Source of the DNA: Atherinomorus stipes
Lineage: Eukaryota > Chordata > Actinopteri > Atheriniformes > Atherinidae
Direction: 5' to 3'
NCBI GenBank assembly: GCA_023101725.1
Contig: JALJCO010013447.1
Location: forward strand, 1 to 64,000
DNA: 64,000 nt
In this document: positions 1 through 13,438 of the stretch, in pieces
How the letters are laid out: every line of letters begins with the position of its first letter
Numbering within the stretch: position 1 is the first letter of the stretch
Program-made: the position numbers and the translations under genes
Notes under the pieces: model-generated
Databases searched by the model: none
Seen by the model: only the letters and a program-made list of their open reading frames with translations
What the model was told of the DNA's origin: nothing

Positions 1-3000
1 TGGAGATACGCCAAAATGTGATCCCACGTTATAAGGTCATGGAGATGCGCCAAAATGTGATCCCAAGTTATAAGGTCATGGAGATACGCCAAAATGTGAT
101 CCCACGTTATAAGGTCATGGAGATACGCCAAAATGTGACCCCAAGTTATAAGGTCATGGAGATACGCCAAAATGTGATCCCAAGTTATAAGGTCATGGAG
201 ATACGCCAAAATGTGATCCCAAGTTATAAGGTCATGGAGATACGCCAAAATGTGATCCCAAGTTATAAGGTCATGGAGGTACGCCAAAATGTGATCCCAC
301 GTTATAAGGTCATGGAGATGCGCCAAAATGTGATCCCACGTTATAAGGTCATGGAGATACGCCAAAATGTGATCCCACGTTATAAGGTCATGGAGATGCG
401 CCAAAATGTGATCCCAAGTTATAAGGTCATGGAGGTACGCCAAAATGTGATCCCAAGTTATAAGGTCATGGAGGTACGCCAAAATGTGATCCCACGTTAT
501 AAGGTCATGGAGGTACGCCAAAATGTGATCCCACGTTAAAAAGTCATGGAGATGCGCCAAAATGTGATCCCAAGTTATAAGGTCATGGAGATGCGCCAAA
601 ATGTGATCCCAAGTTATAAGGTCATGGAGATACGCCAAAATGTGATCCCACGTTAAAAAGTCATGGAGATGCGCCAAAATGTGATCCCAAGTTATAAGGT
701 CATGGAGATGCGCCAAAATGTGACCCCAAGTTATAAGGTCATGGAGATACGCCAAAATGTGATCCCACGTTATAAGGTCATGGAGATACGCCAAAATGTG
801 ACCCCAAGTTAAAAGGTCATGGAGATACGCCAAAATGTGACCCCAAGTTATAAGGTCATGGAGGTACGCCAAAATGTGATCCCAAGTTTTAAGGTCATGG
901 AGGTATGCCAAAATGTGACCCCAAGTTATAAGGTCATGGAGATACGCCAAAATGTGACCCCAAGTAATAAGGTCATGGAGGTATGCCAAAATGTGATCCC
1001 ACGTTATTAGGTCATGGAGATACACCAAAATGTGACCCCAAGTTATAAGGTCATGGAGGTACGCCAAAATGTGATATCACGTTATAAGGTCATGGAGATA
1101 CGCCAAAATGTGACCCCAAGTTATAAGGTCATGGAGATACGCCAAAATGTGATCCCACGTTATAAGGTCATGGAGATACGCTAAAAATGTGACCCCAAGT
1201 TATAAGGTCATGGAGATACGCCAAAATGTGACCCCAAGTTATAAGGTCAGGGAGGTACGCCAAAATGTGATCCCAAGTTATAAGGTCATGGAGATATGCC
1301 AAAATGTGATCCCAAGTTATAAGGTCATGGAGGTATGCCAAAATGTGATCCCAAGTTATAAGGTCATGGAGGTACGCCAAAATGTGATCCCAAGTTATAA
1401 GGTCATGGAGGTACGCCAAAATGTGATCCCAAGTTATAAGGTCATGGAGGTACGCCAAAATGTGATCCCAAGTTATAAGGTCATGGAGATCCGCCAAAAT
1501 GTGATCCCAAGTTATAAGGTCATGGAGATACGCCAAAATGTGATCCCAAGTTATAAGGTCAGGGAGGTACGCCAAAATGTGATCCCAAGTTATAAGGTCA
1601 TGGAGATATGCCAAAATGTGATCCCAAGTTATAAGGTCATGGAGATATGCCAAAATGTGATCCCAAGTTATAAGGTCATGGAGATACGCCAAAATGTGAT
1701 CCCAAGTTATAAGGTCATGGAGATACGCCAAAATGTGATCCCAAGTTATAAGGTCATGGAGGTACGCCAAAATGTGATCCCAAGTTATAAGGTCATGGAG
1801 ATACGCCAAAATGTGATCCCAAGTTATTAGGTCATGGAGGTACGCCAAAATGTGATCCCAAGTTATAAGGTCATGGAGGTACGCCAAAATGTGATCCCAA
1901 GTTATAAGGTCATGGAGGTACGCCAAAATGTGATCCCAAGTTATAAGGTCATGGAGGTACGCCAAAATGTGATCCCAAGTTATAAGGTCATGGAGGTACG
2001 CCAAAATGTGATCCCAAGTTATAAGGTCATGGAGGTACGCCAAAATGTGATCCCAAGTTATAAGGTCATGGAGATCCGCCAAAATGTGATCCCAAGTTAT
2101 AAGGTCATGGAGATACGCCAAAATGTGATCCCAAGTTATAAGGTCAGGGAGGTACGCCAAAATGTGATCCCAAGTTAAAAGGTCATGGAGATATGCCAAA
2201 ATGTGATCCCAAGTTATAAGGTCATGGAGATATGCCAAAATGTGATCCCAAGTTATAAGGTCATGGAGATACGCCAAAATGTGATCCCAAGTTATAAGGT
2301 CATGGAGGTACGCCAAAATGTGATCCCAAGTTATAAGGTCATGGAGGTACGCCAAAATGTGATCCCAAGTTATAAGGTCATAGAGATACGCCAAAATGTG
2401 ATCCCAAGTTATAAGGTCATGGAGGTACGCCAAAATGTGATCCCAAGTTATAAGGTCATGGAGATACGCCAAAATGTGATCCCAAGTTATTAGGTCATGG
2501 AGGTATGCCAAAATGTGATCCCAAGTTATAAGGTCATGGAGATACGCCAAAATGTGATATCACGTTATAAGGTCATGGAGATACGCCAAAATGTGATCCC
2601 AAGTTATAAGGTCATGGAGATACGCCAAAATGTGATATCACGTTATAAGGTCATGGAGATACGCCAAAATGTGATCCCAAGTTATAAGGCCATGGAGATA
2701 TGCCAAAATGTGATCCCAAGTTATAAGGTCATGGAGATATGCCAAAATGTGATCCCAAGTTATAAGGTCATGGAGATACGCCAAAATGTGATCCCAAGTT
2801 ATAAGGTCATGGAGGTACGCCAAAATGTGATCCCAAGTTATAAGGTCATGGAGATACGCCAAAATGTGATCCCAAGTTATAAGGTCATGGAGGTACGCCA
2901 AAATGTGATCCCAAGTTATAAGGTCATGGAGATACGCCAAAATGTGATCCCACGTTATAAGGTCATGGAGATACGCCAAAATGTGACCCCAAGTTAAAAG

Positions 3001-6000
3001 GTCATGGAGATACGCCAAAATGTGACCCCAAGTTATAAGGTCATGGAGGTACGCCAAAATGTGATCCCAAGTTTTAAGGTCATGGAGGTATGCCAAAATG
3101 TGATCCCAAGTTATAAGGTCATGGAGATACGCCAAAATGTGACCCCAAGTAATAAGGTCATGGAGGTATGCCAAAATGTGATCCCACGTTATAAGGTCAT
3201 GGAGGTACACCAAAATGTGACCCCAAGTTATAAGGTCATGGAGGTACGCCAAAATGTGATATCACGTTATAAGGTCATGGAGATACGCCAAAATGTGACC
3301 CCAAGTTATAAGGTCATGGAGATACGCCAAAATGTGATCCCACGTTATAAGGTCATGGAGATACGCTAAAAATGTGACCCCAAGTTATAAGGTCATGGAG
3401 ATACGCCAAAATGTGACCCCAAGTTATAAGGTCAGGGAGGTACGCCAAAATGTGATCCCAAGTTATAAGGTCATGGAGATATGCCAAAATGTGATCCCAA
3501 GTTATAAGGTCATGGAGGTACGCCAAAATGTGATCCCAAGTTATAAGGTCATGGAGGTACGCCAAAATGTGATCCCAAGTTATAAGGTCATGGAGGTACG
3601 CCAAAATGTGATCCCAAGTTATAAGGTCATGGAGGTACGCCAAAATGTGATCCCAAGTTATAAGGTCATGGAGATCCGCCAAAATGTGATCCCAAGTTAT
3701 AAGGTCATGGAGATACGCCAAAATGTGATCCCAAGTTATAAGGTCAGGGAGGTACGCCAAAATGTGATCCCAAGTTATAAGGTCATGGAGATATGCCAAA
3801 ATGTGATCCCAAGTTATAAGGTCATGGAGATATGCCAAAATGTGATCCCAAGTTATAAGGTCATGGAGATACGCCAAAATGTGATCCCAAGTTATAAGGT
3901 CATGGAGATACGCCAAAATGTGATCCCAAGTTATAAGGTCATGGAGGTACGCCAAAATGTGATCCCAAGTTATAAGGTCATGGAGATACGCCAAAATGTA
4001 ATCCCAAGTTATTAGGTCATGGAGGTACGCCAAAATGTGATCCCAAGTTATAAGGTCATGGAGGTACGCCAAAATGTGATCCCAAGTTATAAGGTCATGG
4101 AGGTACGCCAAAATGTGATCCCAAGTTATAAGGTCATGGAGGTACGCCAAAATGTGATCCCAAGTTATAAGGTCATGGAGGTACGCCAAAATGTGATCCC
4201 AAGTTATAAGGTCATGGAGGTACGCCAAAATGTGATCCCAAGTTATAAGGTCATGGAGATCCGCCAAAATGTGATCCCAAGTTATAAGGTCATGGAGATA
4301 CGCCAAAATGTGATCCCAAGTTATAAGGTCAGGGAGGTACGCCAAAATGTGATCCCAAGTTAAAAGGTCATGGAGATATGCCAAAATGTGATCCCAAGTT
4401 ATAAGGTCATGGAGATATGCCAAAATGTGACCCCAAGTTATAAGGTCATGGAGATACGCCAAAATGTGATCCCAAGTTATAAGGTCATGGAGGTACGCCA
4501 AAATGTGATCCCAAGTTATAAGGTCATGGAGGTACGCCAAAATGTGATCCCAAGTTATAAGGTCATAGAGATACGCCAAAATGTGATCCCAAGTTATAAG
4601 GTCATGGAGGTACGCCAAAATGTGATCCCAAGTTATAAGGTCATGGAGATACGCCAAAATGTGATCCCAAGTTATTAGGTCATGGAGGTATGCCAAAATG
4701 TGATCCCAAGTTATAAGGTCATGGAGATACGCCAAAATGTGATATCACGTTATAAGGTCATGGAGATACGCCAAAATGTGATCCCAAGTTATAAGGTCAT
4801 GGAGATACGCCAAAATGTGATATCACGTTATAAGGTCATGGAGATACGCCAAAATGTGATCCCAAGTTATAAGGCCATGGAGATATGCCAAAATGTGATC
4901 CCAAGTTATAAGGTCATGGAGATATGCCAAAATGTGATCCCAAGTTATAAGGTCATGGAGATACGCCAAAATGTGATCCCAAGTTATAAGGTCATGGAGG
5001 TACGCCAAAATGTGATCCCAAGTTATAAGGTCATGGAGGTACGCCAAAATGTGACCCCAAGTTATAAGGTCATCGAGGTACGCCAAAATGTGATCCCACG
5101 TTATAAGGTCATGGAGGTACGCCAAAATGTGATCCCAAGTTATAAGGTCATGGAGGTACGCCAAAATGTGATCCCAAGTTATAAGGTCATGGAGATATGC
5201 CAAAATGTGATCCCAAGTTATAAGGTCATGGAGATACGCCAAAATGTGATCCCAAGTTATAAGGTCATGGAGATACGCCAAAATGTGATCCCAAGTTATA
5301 AGGTCATGGAGGTACGCCAAAATGTGATCCCAAGTTATAAGGTCATGGAGATACGCCAAAATGTGATATCACGTTATAAGGTCATGGAGATACCCCAAAA
5401 TGTGATCCCAAGTTATAAGGTCATGGAGATACGCCAAAATGTGATATCACGTTATAAGGTCATGGAGATACGCCAAAATGTGATCCCAAGTTATAAGGCC
5501 ATGGAGATATGCCAAAATGTGATCCCAAGTTATAAGGTCATGGAGATATGCCAAAATGTGATCCCAAGTTATAAGGTCATGGAGATACGCCAAAATGTGA
5601 TCCCAAGTTATAAGGTCATGGAGGTACGCCAAAATGTGATCCCAAGTTATAAGGTCATGGAGGTACACCAAAATGTGATCCCAAGTTATAAGGTCATGGA
5701 GATACGCCAAAATGTGATCCCAAGTTATAAGGTCATGGAGGTACGCCAAAATGTGATCCCAAGTTATAAGGTCATGGAGATACGCCAAAATGTGATCCCA
5801 AGTTATAAGGTCATGGAGGTATGCCAAAATGTGATCCCAAGTTATAAGGTCATGGAGATACGCCAAAATGTGATATCACGTTATAAGGTCATGGAGATAC
5901 GCCAAAATGTGATCCCAAGTTAAAAGGTCATGGAGATACGCCAAAATGTGATATCACGTTATAAGGTCATGGAGATACGCCAAAATGTGACCCCACGTTA

Positions 6001-9000
6001 TAAGGTCATGGAGATACGCCAAAATGTGATCCCAAGTTATAAGGTCATGGAGGTACGCCAAAATGTGATCCCAAGTTTTAAGGTCATGGAGGTACGCCAA
6101 AATGTGACCCCACGTTATAAGGTCATGGAGATACGCCAAAATGTGATATCACGTTATAAGGTCATGGAGATACGCCAAAATGTGATCCCAAGTTATAAGG
6201 TCATGGAGATACGCCAAAATGTGATATCACGTTATAAGGTCATGGAGATACGCCAAAATGTGATCCCAAGTTATAAGGCCATGGAGATATGCCAAAATGT
6301 GATCCCAAGTTATAAGGTCATGGAGATATGCCAAAATGTGATCCCAAGTTATAAGGTCATGGAGATACGCCAAAATGTGATCCCAAGTTATTAGGTCATG
6401 GAGGTACGCCAAAATGTGATCCCAAGTTATAAGGTCATGGAGGTACACCAAAATGTGATCCCAAGTTATAAGGTCATGGAGATACGCCAAAATGTGATCC
6501 CAAGTTATAAGGTCATGGAGGTACGCCAAAATGTGATCCCAAGTTATAAGGTCATGGAGATACGCCAAAATGTGATCCCAAGTTATAAGGTCATGGAGGT
6601 ATGCCAAAATGTGATCCCAAGTTATAAGGTCATGGAGATACGCCAAAATGTGATATCACGTTATAAGGTCATGGAGATACGCCAAAATGTGATCCCAAGT
6701 TAAAAGGTCATGGAGATACGCCAAAATGTGATATCACGTTATAAGGTCATGGAGATACGCCAAAATGTAACCCCACGTTATAAGGTCATGGAGATACGCC
6801 AAAATGTGATCCCGGGTTATAAGGTCATGGAGATACGCCAAAATGTGACCCCACGTTATAAGGTCATGGAGATACGCCAAAATGTGATCCCAAGTTATAA
6901 GGTCATGGAGGTACGCCAAAATGTGATCCCAAGTTTTAAGGTCATGGAGGTACGCCAAAATGTGACCCCACGTTATAAGGTCATGGAGATACGCCAAAAT
7001 GTGATATCACGTTATAAGGTCATGGAGATACGCCAAAATGTGATCCCAAGTTATAAGGTCATGGAGATACGCCAAAATGTGATATCACGTTATAAGGTCA
7101 TGGAGATACGCCAAAATGTGATCCCAAGTTATAAGGCCATGGAGATATGCCAAAATGTGATCCCAAGTTATAAGGTCATGGAGATATGCCAAAATGTGAT
7201 CCCAAGTTATAAGGTCATGGAGATACGCCAAAATGTGATCCCAAGTTATTAGGTCATGGAGGTACACCAAAATGTGATCCCAAGTTATAAGGTCATGGAG
7301 GTACACCAAAATGTGATCCCAAGTTATAAGGTCATGGAGATACGCCAAAATGTGATCCCAAGTTATAAGGTCATGGAGGTACGCCAAAATGTGATCCCAA
7401 GTTATAAGGTCATGGAGATACGCCAAAATGTGATCCCAAGTTATAAGGTCATGGAGGTATGCCAAAATGTGATCCCAAGTTATAAGGTCATGGAGATACG
7501 CCAAAATGTGATATCACGTTATAAGGTCATGGAGATACGCCAAAATGTGATCCCAAGTTAAAAGGTCATGGAGATACGCCAAAATGTGATATCACGTTAT
7601 AAGGTCATGGAGATACGCCAAAATGTAACCCCACGTTATAAGGTCATGGAGATACGCCAAAATGTGATCCCGGGTTATAAGGTCATGGAGATACGCCAAA
7701 ATGTGACCCCACGTTATAAGGTCATGGAGATACGCCAAAATGTGATCCCAAGTTATAAGGTCATGGAGGTACGCCAAAATGTGATCCCAAGTTTTAAGGT
7801 CATGGAGGTACGCCAAAATGTGACCCCACGTTATAAGGTCATGGAGATACACCAAAATGTGATATCACGTTATAAGGTCATGGAGATACGCCAAAATGTG
7901 ATCCCAAGTTATAAGGTCATGGAGATACGCCAAAATGTGATATCACGTTATAAGGTCATGGAGATACGCCAAAATGTGATCCCAAGTTATAAGGCCATGG
8001 AGATATGCCAAAATGTGATCCCAAGTTATAAGGTCATGGAGATATGCCAAAATGTGATCCCAAGTTATAAGGTCATGGAGATACGCCAAAATGTGATCCC
8101 AAGTTATAAGGTCATGGAGGTACGCCAAAATGTGATCCCAAGTTATAAGGTCATGGAGGTACACCAAAATGTGATCCCAAGTTATAAGGTCATGGAGATA
8201 CGCCAAAATGTGATCCCAAGTTATAAGGTCATGGAGGTACGCCAAAATGTGATCCCAAGTTATAAGGTCATGGAGATACGCCAAAATGTGATATCACGTT
8301 ATAAGGTCATGGAGATACGCCAAAATGTGATCCCAAGTTATAAGGTCATGGAGATACGCCAAAATGTGATATCACGTTATAAGGTCATGGAGATACGCCA
8401 AAATGTGATCCCAAGTTATAAGGCCATGGAGATATGCCAAAATGTGATCCCAAGTTATAAGGTCATGGAGATATGCCAAAATGTGATCCCAAGTTATAAG
8501 GTCATGGAGATACGCCAAAATGTGATCCCAAGTTATAAGGTCATGGAGGTACGCCAAAATGTGATCCCAAGTTATAAGGTCATGGAGGTACACCAAAATG
8601 TGATCCCAAGTTATAAGGTCATGGAGATACGCCAAAATGTGATCCCAAGTTATAAGGTCATGGAGGTACGCCAAAATGTGATCCCAAGTTATAAGGTCAT
8701 GGAGGTACGCCAAAATGTGATCCCAAGTTATAAGGTCATGGAGGTACACCAAAATGTGATCCCAAGTTATAAGGTCATGGAGATACGCCAAAATGTGATC
8801 CCAAGTTATAAGGTCATGGAGGTACGCCAAAATGTGATCCCAAGTTATAAGGTCATGGAGATACGCCAAAATGTGATATCACGTTATAAGGTCATGGAGA
8901 TACGCCAAAATGTGATCCCAAGTTATAAGGTCATGGAGATACGCCAAAATGTGATATCACGTTATAAGGTCATGGAGATACGCCAAAATGTGATCCCAAG

Positions 9001-12000
9001 TTATAAGGCCATGGAGATATGCCAAAATGTGATCCCAAGTTATAAGGTCATGGAGATATGCCAAAATGTGATCCCAAGTTATAAGGTCATGGAGATACGC
9101 CAAAATGTGATCCCAAGTTATAAGGTCATGGAGGTACGCCAAAATGTGATCCCAAGTTATAAGGTCATGGAGGTACACCAAAATGTGATCCCAAGTTATA
9201 AGGTCATGGAGATACGCCAAAATGTGATCCCAAGTTATAAGGTCATGGAGGTACGCCAAAATGTGATCCCAAGTTATAAGGTCATGGAGATACGCCAAAA
9301 TGTGATATCACGTTATAAGGTCATGGAGATACGCCAAAATGTGATCCCAAGTTATAAGGTCATGGAGATATGCCAAAATGTGATCCCAAGTTATAAGGTC
9401 ATGGAGATATGCCAAAATGTGATCCCAAGTTATAAGGTCATGGAGATACGCCAAAATGTGATCCCAAGTTATAAGGTCATGGAGGTACGCCAAAATGTGA
9501 TCCCAAGTTATAAGGTCATGGAGGTACACCAAAATGTGATCCCAAGTTATAAGGTCATGGAGATACGCCAAAATGTGATATCACGTTATAAGGTCATGGA
9601 GATACGCCAAAATGTGATCCCAAGTTATAAGGCCATGGAGATATGCCAAAATGTGATCCCAAGTTATAAGGTCATGGAGATATGCCAAAATGTGATCCCA
9701 AGTTATAAGGTCATGGAGATACGCCAAAATGTGATCCCAAGTTATAAGGTCATGGAGGTACGCCAAAATGTGATCCCAAGTTATAAGGTCATGGAGGTAC
9801 ACCAAAATGTGATCCCAAGTTATAAGGTCATGGAGATACGCCAAAATGTGATCCCAAGTTATAAGGTCATGGAGGTACGCCAAAATGTGATCCCAAGTTA
9901 TAAGGTCATGGAGGTACACCAAAATGTGATCCCAAGTTATAAGGTCATGGAGATACGCCAAAATGTGATCCCAAGTTATAAGGTCATGGAGGTACGCCAA
10001 AATGTGATCCCAAGTTATAAGGTCATGGAGGTACACCAAAATGTGATCCCAAGTTATAAGGTCATGGAGATACGCCAAAATGTGATCCCAAGTTATAAGG
10101 TCATGGAGGTACGCCAAAATGTGATCCCAAGTTATAAGGTCATGGAGATACGCCAAAATGTGATCCCAAGTTATAAGGTCATGGAGGTATGCCAAAATGT
10201 GATCCCAAGTTATAAGGTCATGGAGATACGCCAAAATGTGATATCACGTTATAAGGTCATGGAGATACGCCAAAATGTGATCCCAAGTTAAAAGGTCATG
10301 GAGATACGCCAAAATGTGATATCACGTTATAAGGTCATGGAGATACGCCAAAATGTGACCCCACGTTATAAGGTCATGGAGATACGCCAAAATGTGATCC
10401 CAAGTTATAAGGTCATGGAGGTACGCCAAAATGTGATCCCAAGTTTTAAGGTCATCGAGGTACGCCAAAATGTGACCCCACGTTATAAGGTCATGGAGAT
10501 ACGCCAAAATGTGATCCCAAGTTATAAGGTCATGGAGGTACGCCAAAATGTGATCCCAAGTTATAAGGTCATGGAGATACGCCAAAATGTGATCCCAAGT
10601 TATAAGGTCATGGAGGTACGCCAAAATGTGATCCCAAGTTATAAGGTCATGGAGATACGCCAAAATGTGATCCCAAGTTATTAGGTCATGGAGGTATGCC
10701 AAAATGTGATCCCAAGTTATAAGGTCATGGAGATACGCCAAAATGTGATATCACGTTATAAGGTCATGGAGATACGCCAAAATGTGATCCCAAGTTATAA
10801 GGTCATGGAGATACGCCAAAATGTGATATCACGTTATAAGGTCATGGAGATACGCCAAAATGTGATCCCAAGTTATAAGGCCATGGAGATATGCCAAAAT
10901 GTGATCCCAAGTTATAAGGTCATGGAGATATGCCAAAATGTGATCCCAAGTTATAAGGTCATGGAGATACGCCAAAATGTGATCCCAAGTTATAAGGTCA
11001 TGGAGGTACGCCAAAATGTGATCCCAAGTTATAAGGTCATGGAGGTACACCAAAATGTGATCCCAAGTTATAAGGTCATGGAGATACGCCAAAATGTGAT
11101 CCCAAGTTATAAGGTCATGGAGGTACGCCAAAATGTGATCCCAAGTTATGAGGTCATGGAGATACGCCAAAATGTGATCCCAAGTTATAAGGTCATGGAG
11201 GTATGCCAAAATGTGATCCCAAGTTATAAGGTCATGGAGATACGCCAAAATGTGATATCACGTTATAAGGTCATGGAGATACGCCAAAATGTGATCCCAA
11301 GTTAAAAGGTCATGGAGATACGCCAAAATGTGATATCACGTTATAAGGTCATGGAGATACGCCAAAATGTGACCCCACGTTATAAGGTCATGGAGATACG
11401 CCAAAATGTGATCCCAAGTTATAAGGTCATGGAGGTACGCCAAAATGTGATCCCAAGTTTTAAGGTCATCGAGGTACGCCAAAATGTGACCCCACGTTAT
11501 AAGGTCATGGAGATACGCCAAAATGTGATCCCAAGTTATAAGGTCATGGAGGTACGCCAAAATGTGATCCCAAGTTATAAGGTCATGGAGGTACGCCAAA
11601 ATGTGATCCCAAGTTATAAGGTCATGGAGGTACGCCAAAATGTGATCCCAAGTTATAAGGTCATGGAGGTACGCCAAAATGTGATCCCAAGTTATAAGGT
11701 CATAGAGGTACGCCAAAATGTGATCCCAAGTTATAAGGTCATGGAGGTACGCCAAAATGTGACCCCAAGTTATAAGGTCATGGAGGTACGCCAAAATGTG
11801 ATCCCACGTTATAAGGTCATGGAGGTACGCCAAAATGTGACCCCAAGTTATAAGGTCATGGAGGTACGCCAAAATGTGATCCCACGTTATAAGGTCATGG
11901 AGATACGCCAAAATGTGACCCCAAGTTATAAGGTCATGGAGATACGCCAAAATGTGATCCCAAGTTATAAGGTCATGGAGATACGCCAAAATGTGATCCC

Positions 12001-12009
12001 AAGTTATAA
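1..12009 (+). repeat. 39-bp tandem array (about 308 copies) grown inside LINE ORF1
   Basis: The unit is 39 bp (13 codons) and reads KVMEIRQNVIPSY on the + strand. Variants are mostly point changes: atacgc/gtacgc/atatgc, cccaag/cccacg/atcacg, gtgatc/gtgacc. Both strands lack stops in most units, which creates long spurious frames (the minus reading is AYLHDLITWDHIL). The last copies run without a break into IPSYKAKLLDVIESVHRLG, the start of recognisable ORF1p C-terminal sequence, so the array lies inside ORF1. Higher-order periods are visible: about 2185 bp (56 units plus one base; 1168-2550 matches 3353-4735), 780 bp (20 units) and 858 bp (22 units) between 5447 and 7504. Occasional TAA/TAG and 1-bp insertions (for example near 1182 and 3367) interrupt the frame, so a translated product is unlikely. 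Confidence 0.95.
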
Positions 12010-12338
12010 AGCAAAGCTTCTGGATGTAATCGAGTCGGTTCATCGGCTCGGAAGAAAACATCCGACTACAACCACCTGGTGATGTCATCATTCAGCTCTC
12101 AATGCGGCATTTCCGTGACCTGATCTGGAAAATGTCGAAGGATTCTGGCTACTTGAAGCAAAGAAATCTTTTCTTTAAGGAAGATCTTTCCCTGGAAGAC
12201 GGAGAGGAAGGTAGCCGGCTGTGGCCATTGATTCAACAAGCTCGCTCAGAAAAGAAGATTGCGTACTTCGTGGGAGGGAGAGCGTTTGTGGACGCACGGA
12301 AATGCAGGAACTGCTTGGATGTTTGTCCTTTAACCTGA
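12010..12338 (+). pseudogene. LINE ORF1p C-terminal domain, frameshifted
   Basis: The array frame continues as AKLLDVIESVHRLGRKHPT and stops at about 12080. The other half, beginning VIIQLSMRHFRDLIWKM and continuing through LFFKEDLSLEDGEE, RLWPLIQQARSEKK and AYFVGGRAFVDARK, is in another frame and ends at 12338. These blocks (VHRLGRK, RDLIWK, FKEDLS, LWPLIQQAR, YFVGGRAFV) match the order expected for the RNA-binding C-terminal domain of L1/Tx1 ORF1 proteins, which coat the LINE RNA. A frameshift between about 12075 and 12100 separates the halves, so this is a broken gene. No separate start codon is needed because the frame enters from the array. Confidence 0.8.
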
Positions 12339-12426
12339 CATGGAGGGGTCGTTCTGTCATGTGCTCTTATTCCAGCTGTAAGAAAACAGCCACGTTTTAT
12401 CTTTGTTATTTTCTACGTTGAAGTTC

Positions 12427-13095
12427 TTCTCTGTTGATGCTCGAGGTCTGAGAGATATTACCAACAGAAAAGCTTTGTTTCTTTTCGCAAAAGCTCTGAT
12501 GCAGATTTCTGTTTTATCCAGGAAACTCATTCTACTGACAGCGACTTGAATCTGTGGAAATCTCAATGAGGAGACAACGTGTGGATGTCGCATGGAAAGC
12601 ACCGCACAGCGGGAGCATTAACTCACCGAAACATTAATATTAACACCGAAACTGACCTCTGGACATTTTATACTCATGGCAATCACTCACAATGACTCTT
12701 TTCCTCTTATTGGTAACATTTATGGCTACAGGAACATTAAGGACAACGCAAGCTGCTACATTCTTTGAGCACCTGCATTGATCATTTTAAAAAGGCTTTT
12801 GCTGATTTAAAAATCATCCTCGGTGGCGATCTTAACATTACTATAAATGATGAGGTTGACCAAGCAGACAAAAAACGAATTCCCACATTATTGATTTTAT
12901 GGCCTGATAGACATTTGGGGGGTAAATAACCCGAATGTAAAGAGGTTTACGTGGAAAAACAAGTCTAGCTCTCAGCTTTCAAGAATAGATATGTGGTTAA
13001 TATCTGAGTCTTTGGATATTCCAAACTGTCGTGCAGATATACTTCAAGCACCCACAACAGATCATGAAGCCATTCTGCTATTTCACATCCGAAAG
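12427..13095 (+). pseudogene. LINE ORF2 endonuclease domain, broken
   Basis: The segment starts with VDARGLRDITNRKALFLF, shifts frame and continues FCFIQETHSTDSDLNLW. It then reads KSQ, a stop (TGA where a TGG Trp would fit), and GDNVWMSHG. Further on come FPLIGNIYGYRNIKDN, ILGGDLNITINDEVD and a block resembling RFTWKNKSSSQLSRIDMWL, followed by PTTDHEAILLFH. QETH, the GDLN block and the C-terminal SRIDxxL and DHxAI blocks are the order of an apurinic/apyrimidinic-type endonuclease, which nicks target DNA for target-primed reverse transcription. Several frame changes and at least one in-frame stop inactivate it. Confidence 0.8.
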
Positions 13096-13438
13096 AGTAG
13101 TTAAAGGACGCCCGGATACTGGAAGCTGAACAACTCACGCTTGCTTAGCAATCCCTTATGCTTGGTGATTAACAGAAAAATCTCTGAGTATCTCAGATTA
13201 GCAGAACTTGAAAAAAAAAATATGGATTTTACTGGCAACTCCTAAAATATGAATTAAGAAAAATTATAATAAGAAAAGGGGCTGAAGTACAAAAAAAGAA
13301 AGAAAAGATGAAAATAGTTTGGTATCTGAATTAATTTCATTATCATCTGTTTTGGCTGAAAATCTCTCTGAAAGACAAAAGGCACAATTACAAGCACTAC
13401 AGTTTAAACTCGATCAATTCTATATCAATAAAGCAATA
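13096..13438 (+). pseudogene. LINE ORF2 linker between endonuclease and RT, upstream half
   Basis: This stretch reads GRPGYWKLNNS, then ISEYLRLAELEKK, then a clean frame from 13319 (LAENLSERQKAQLQALQFKLDQFYINKA). It corresponds to the charged helical region between endonuclease and RT of L1-type ORF2. The frame stops being LINE at INKA-I, at 13438, where a foldback element is inserted, and resumes at 14579 with FIGSRAKWLEEG. Frameshifts are present around 13200-13310, where A-runs occur. Confidence 0.7.

Noticed and set aside
1168..10741. Long minus-strand frames reading AYLHDLITWDHIL repeats
   Set aside because: They are the reverse complement of the 39-bp LINE-derived array. The 39-bp period keeps frames open on both strands, and the + strand reading connects to ORF1, so the minus frames have no support.
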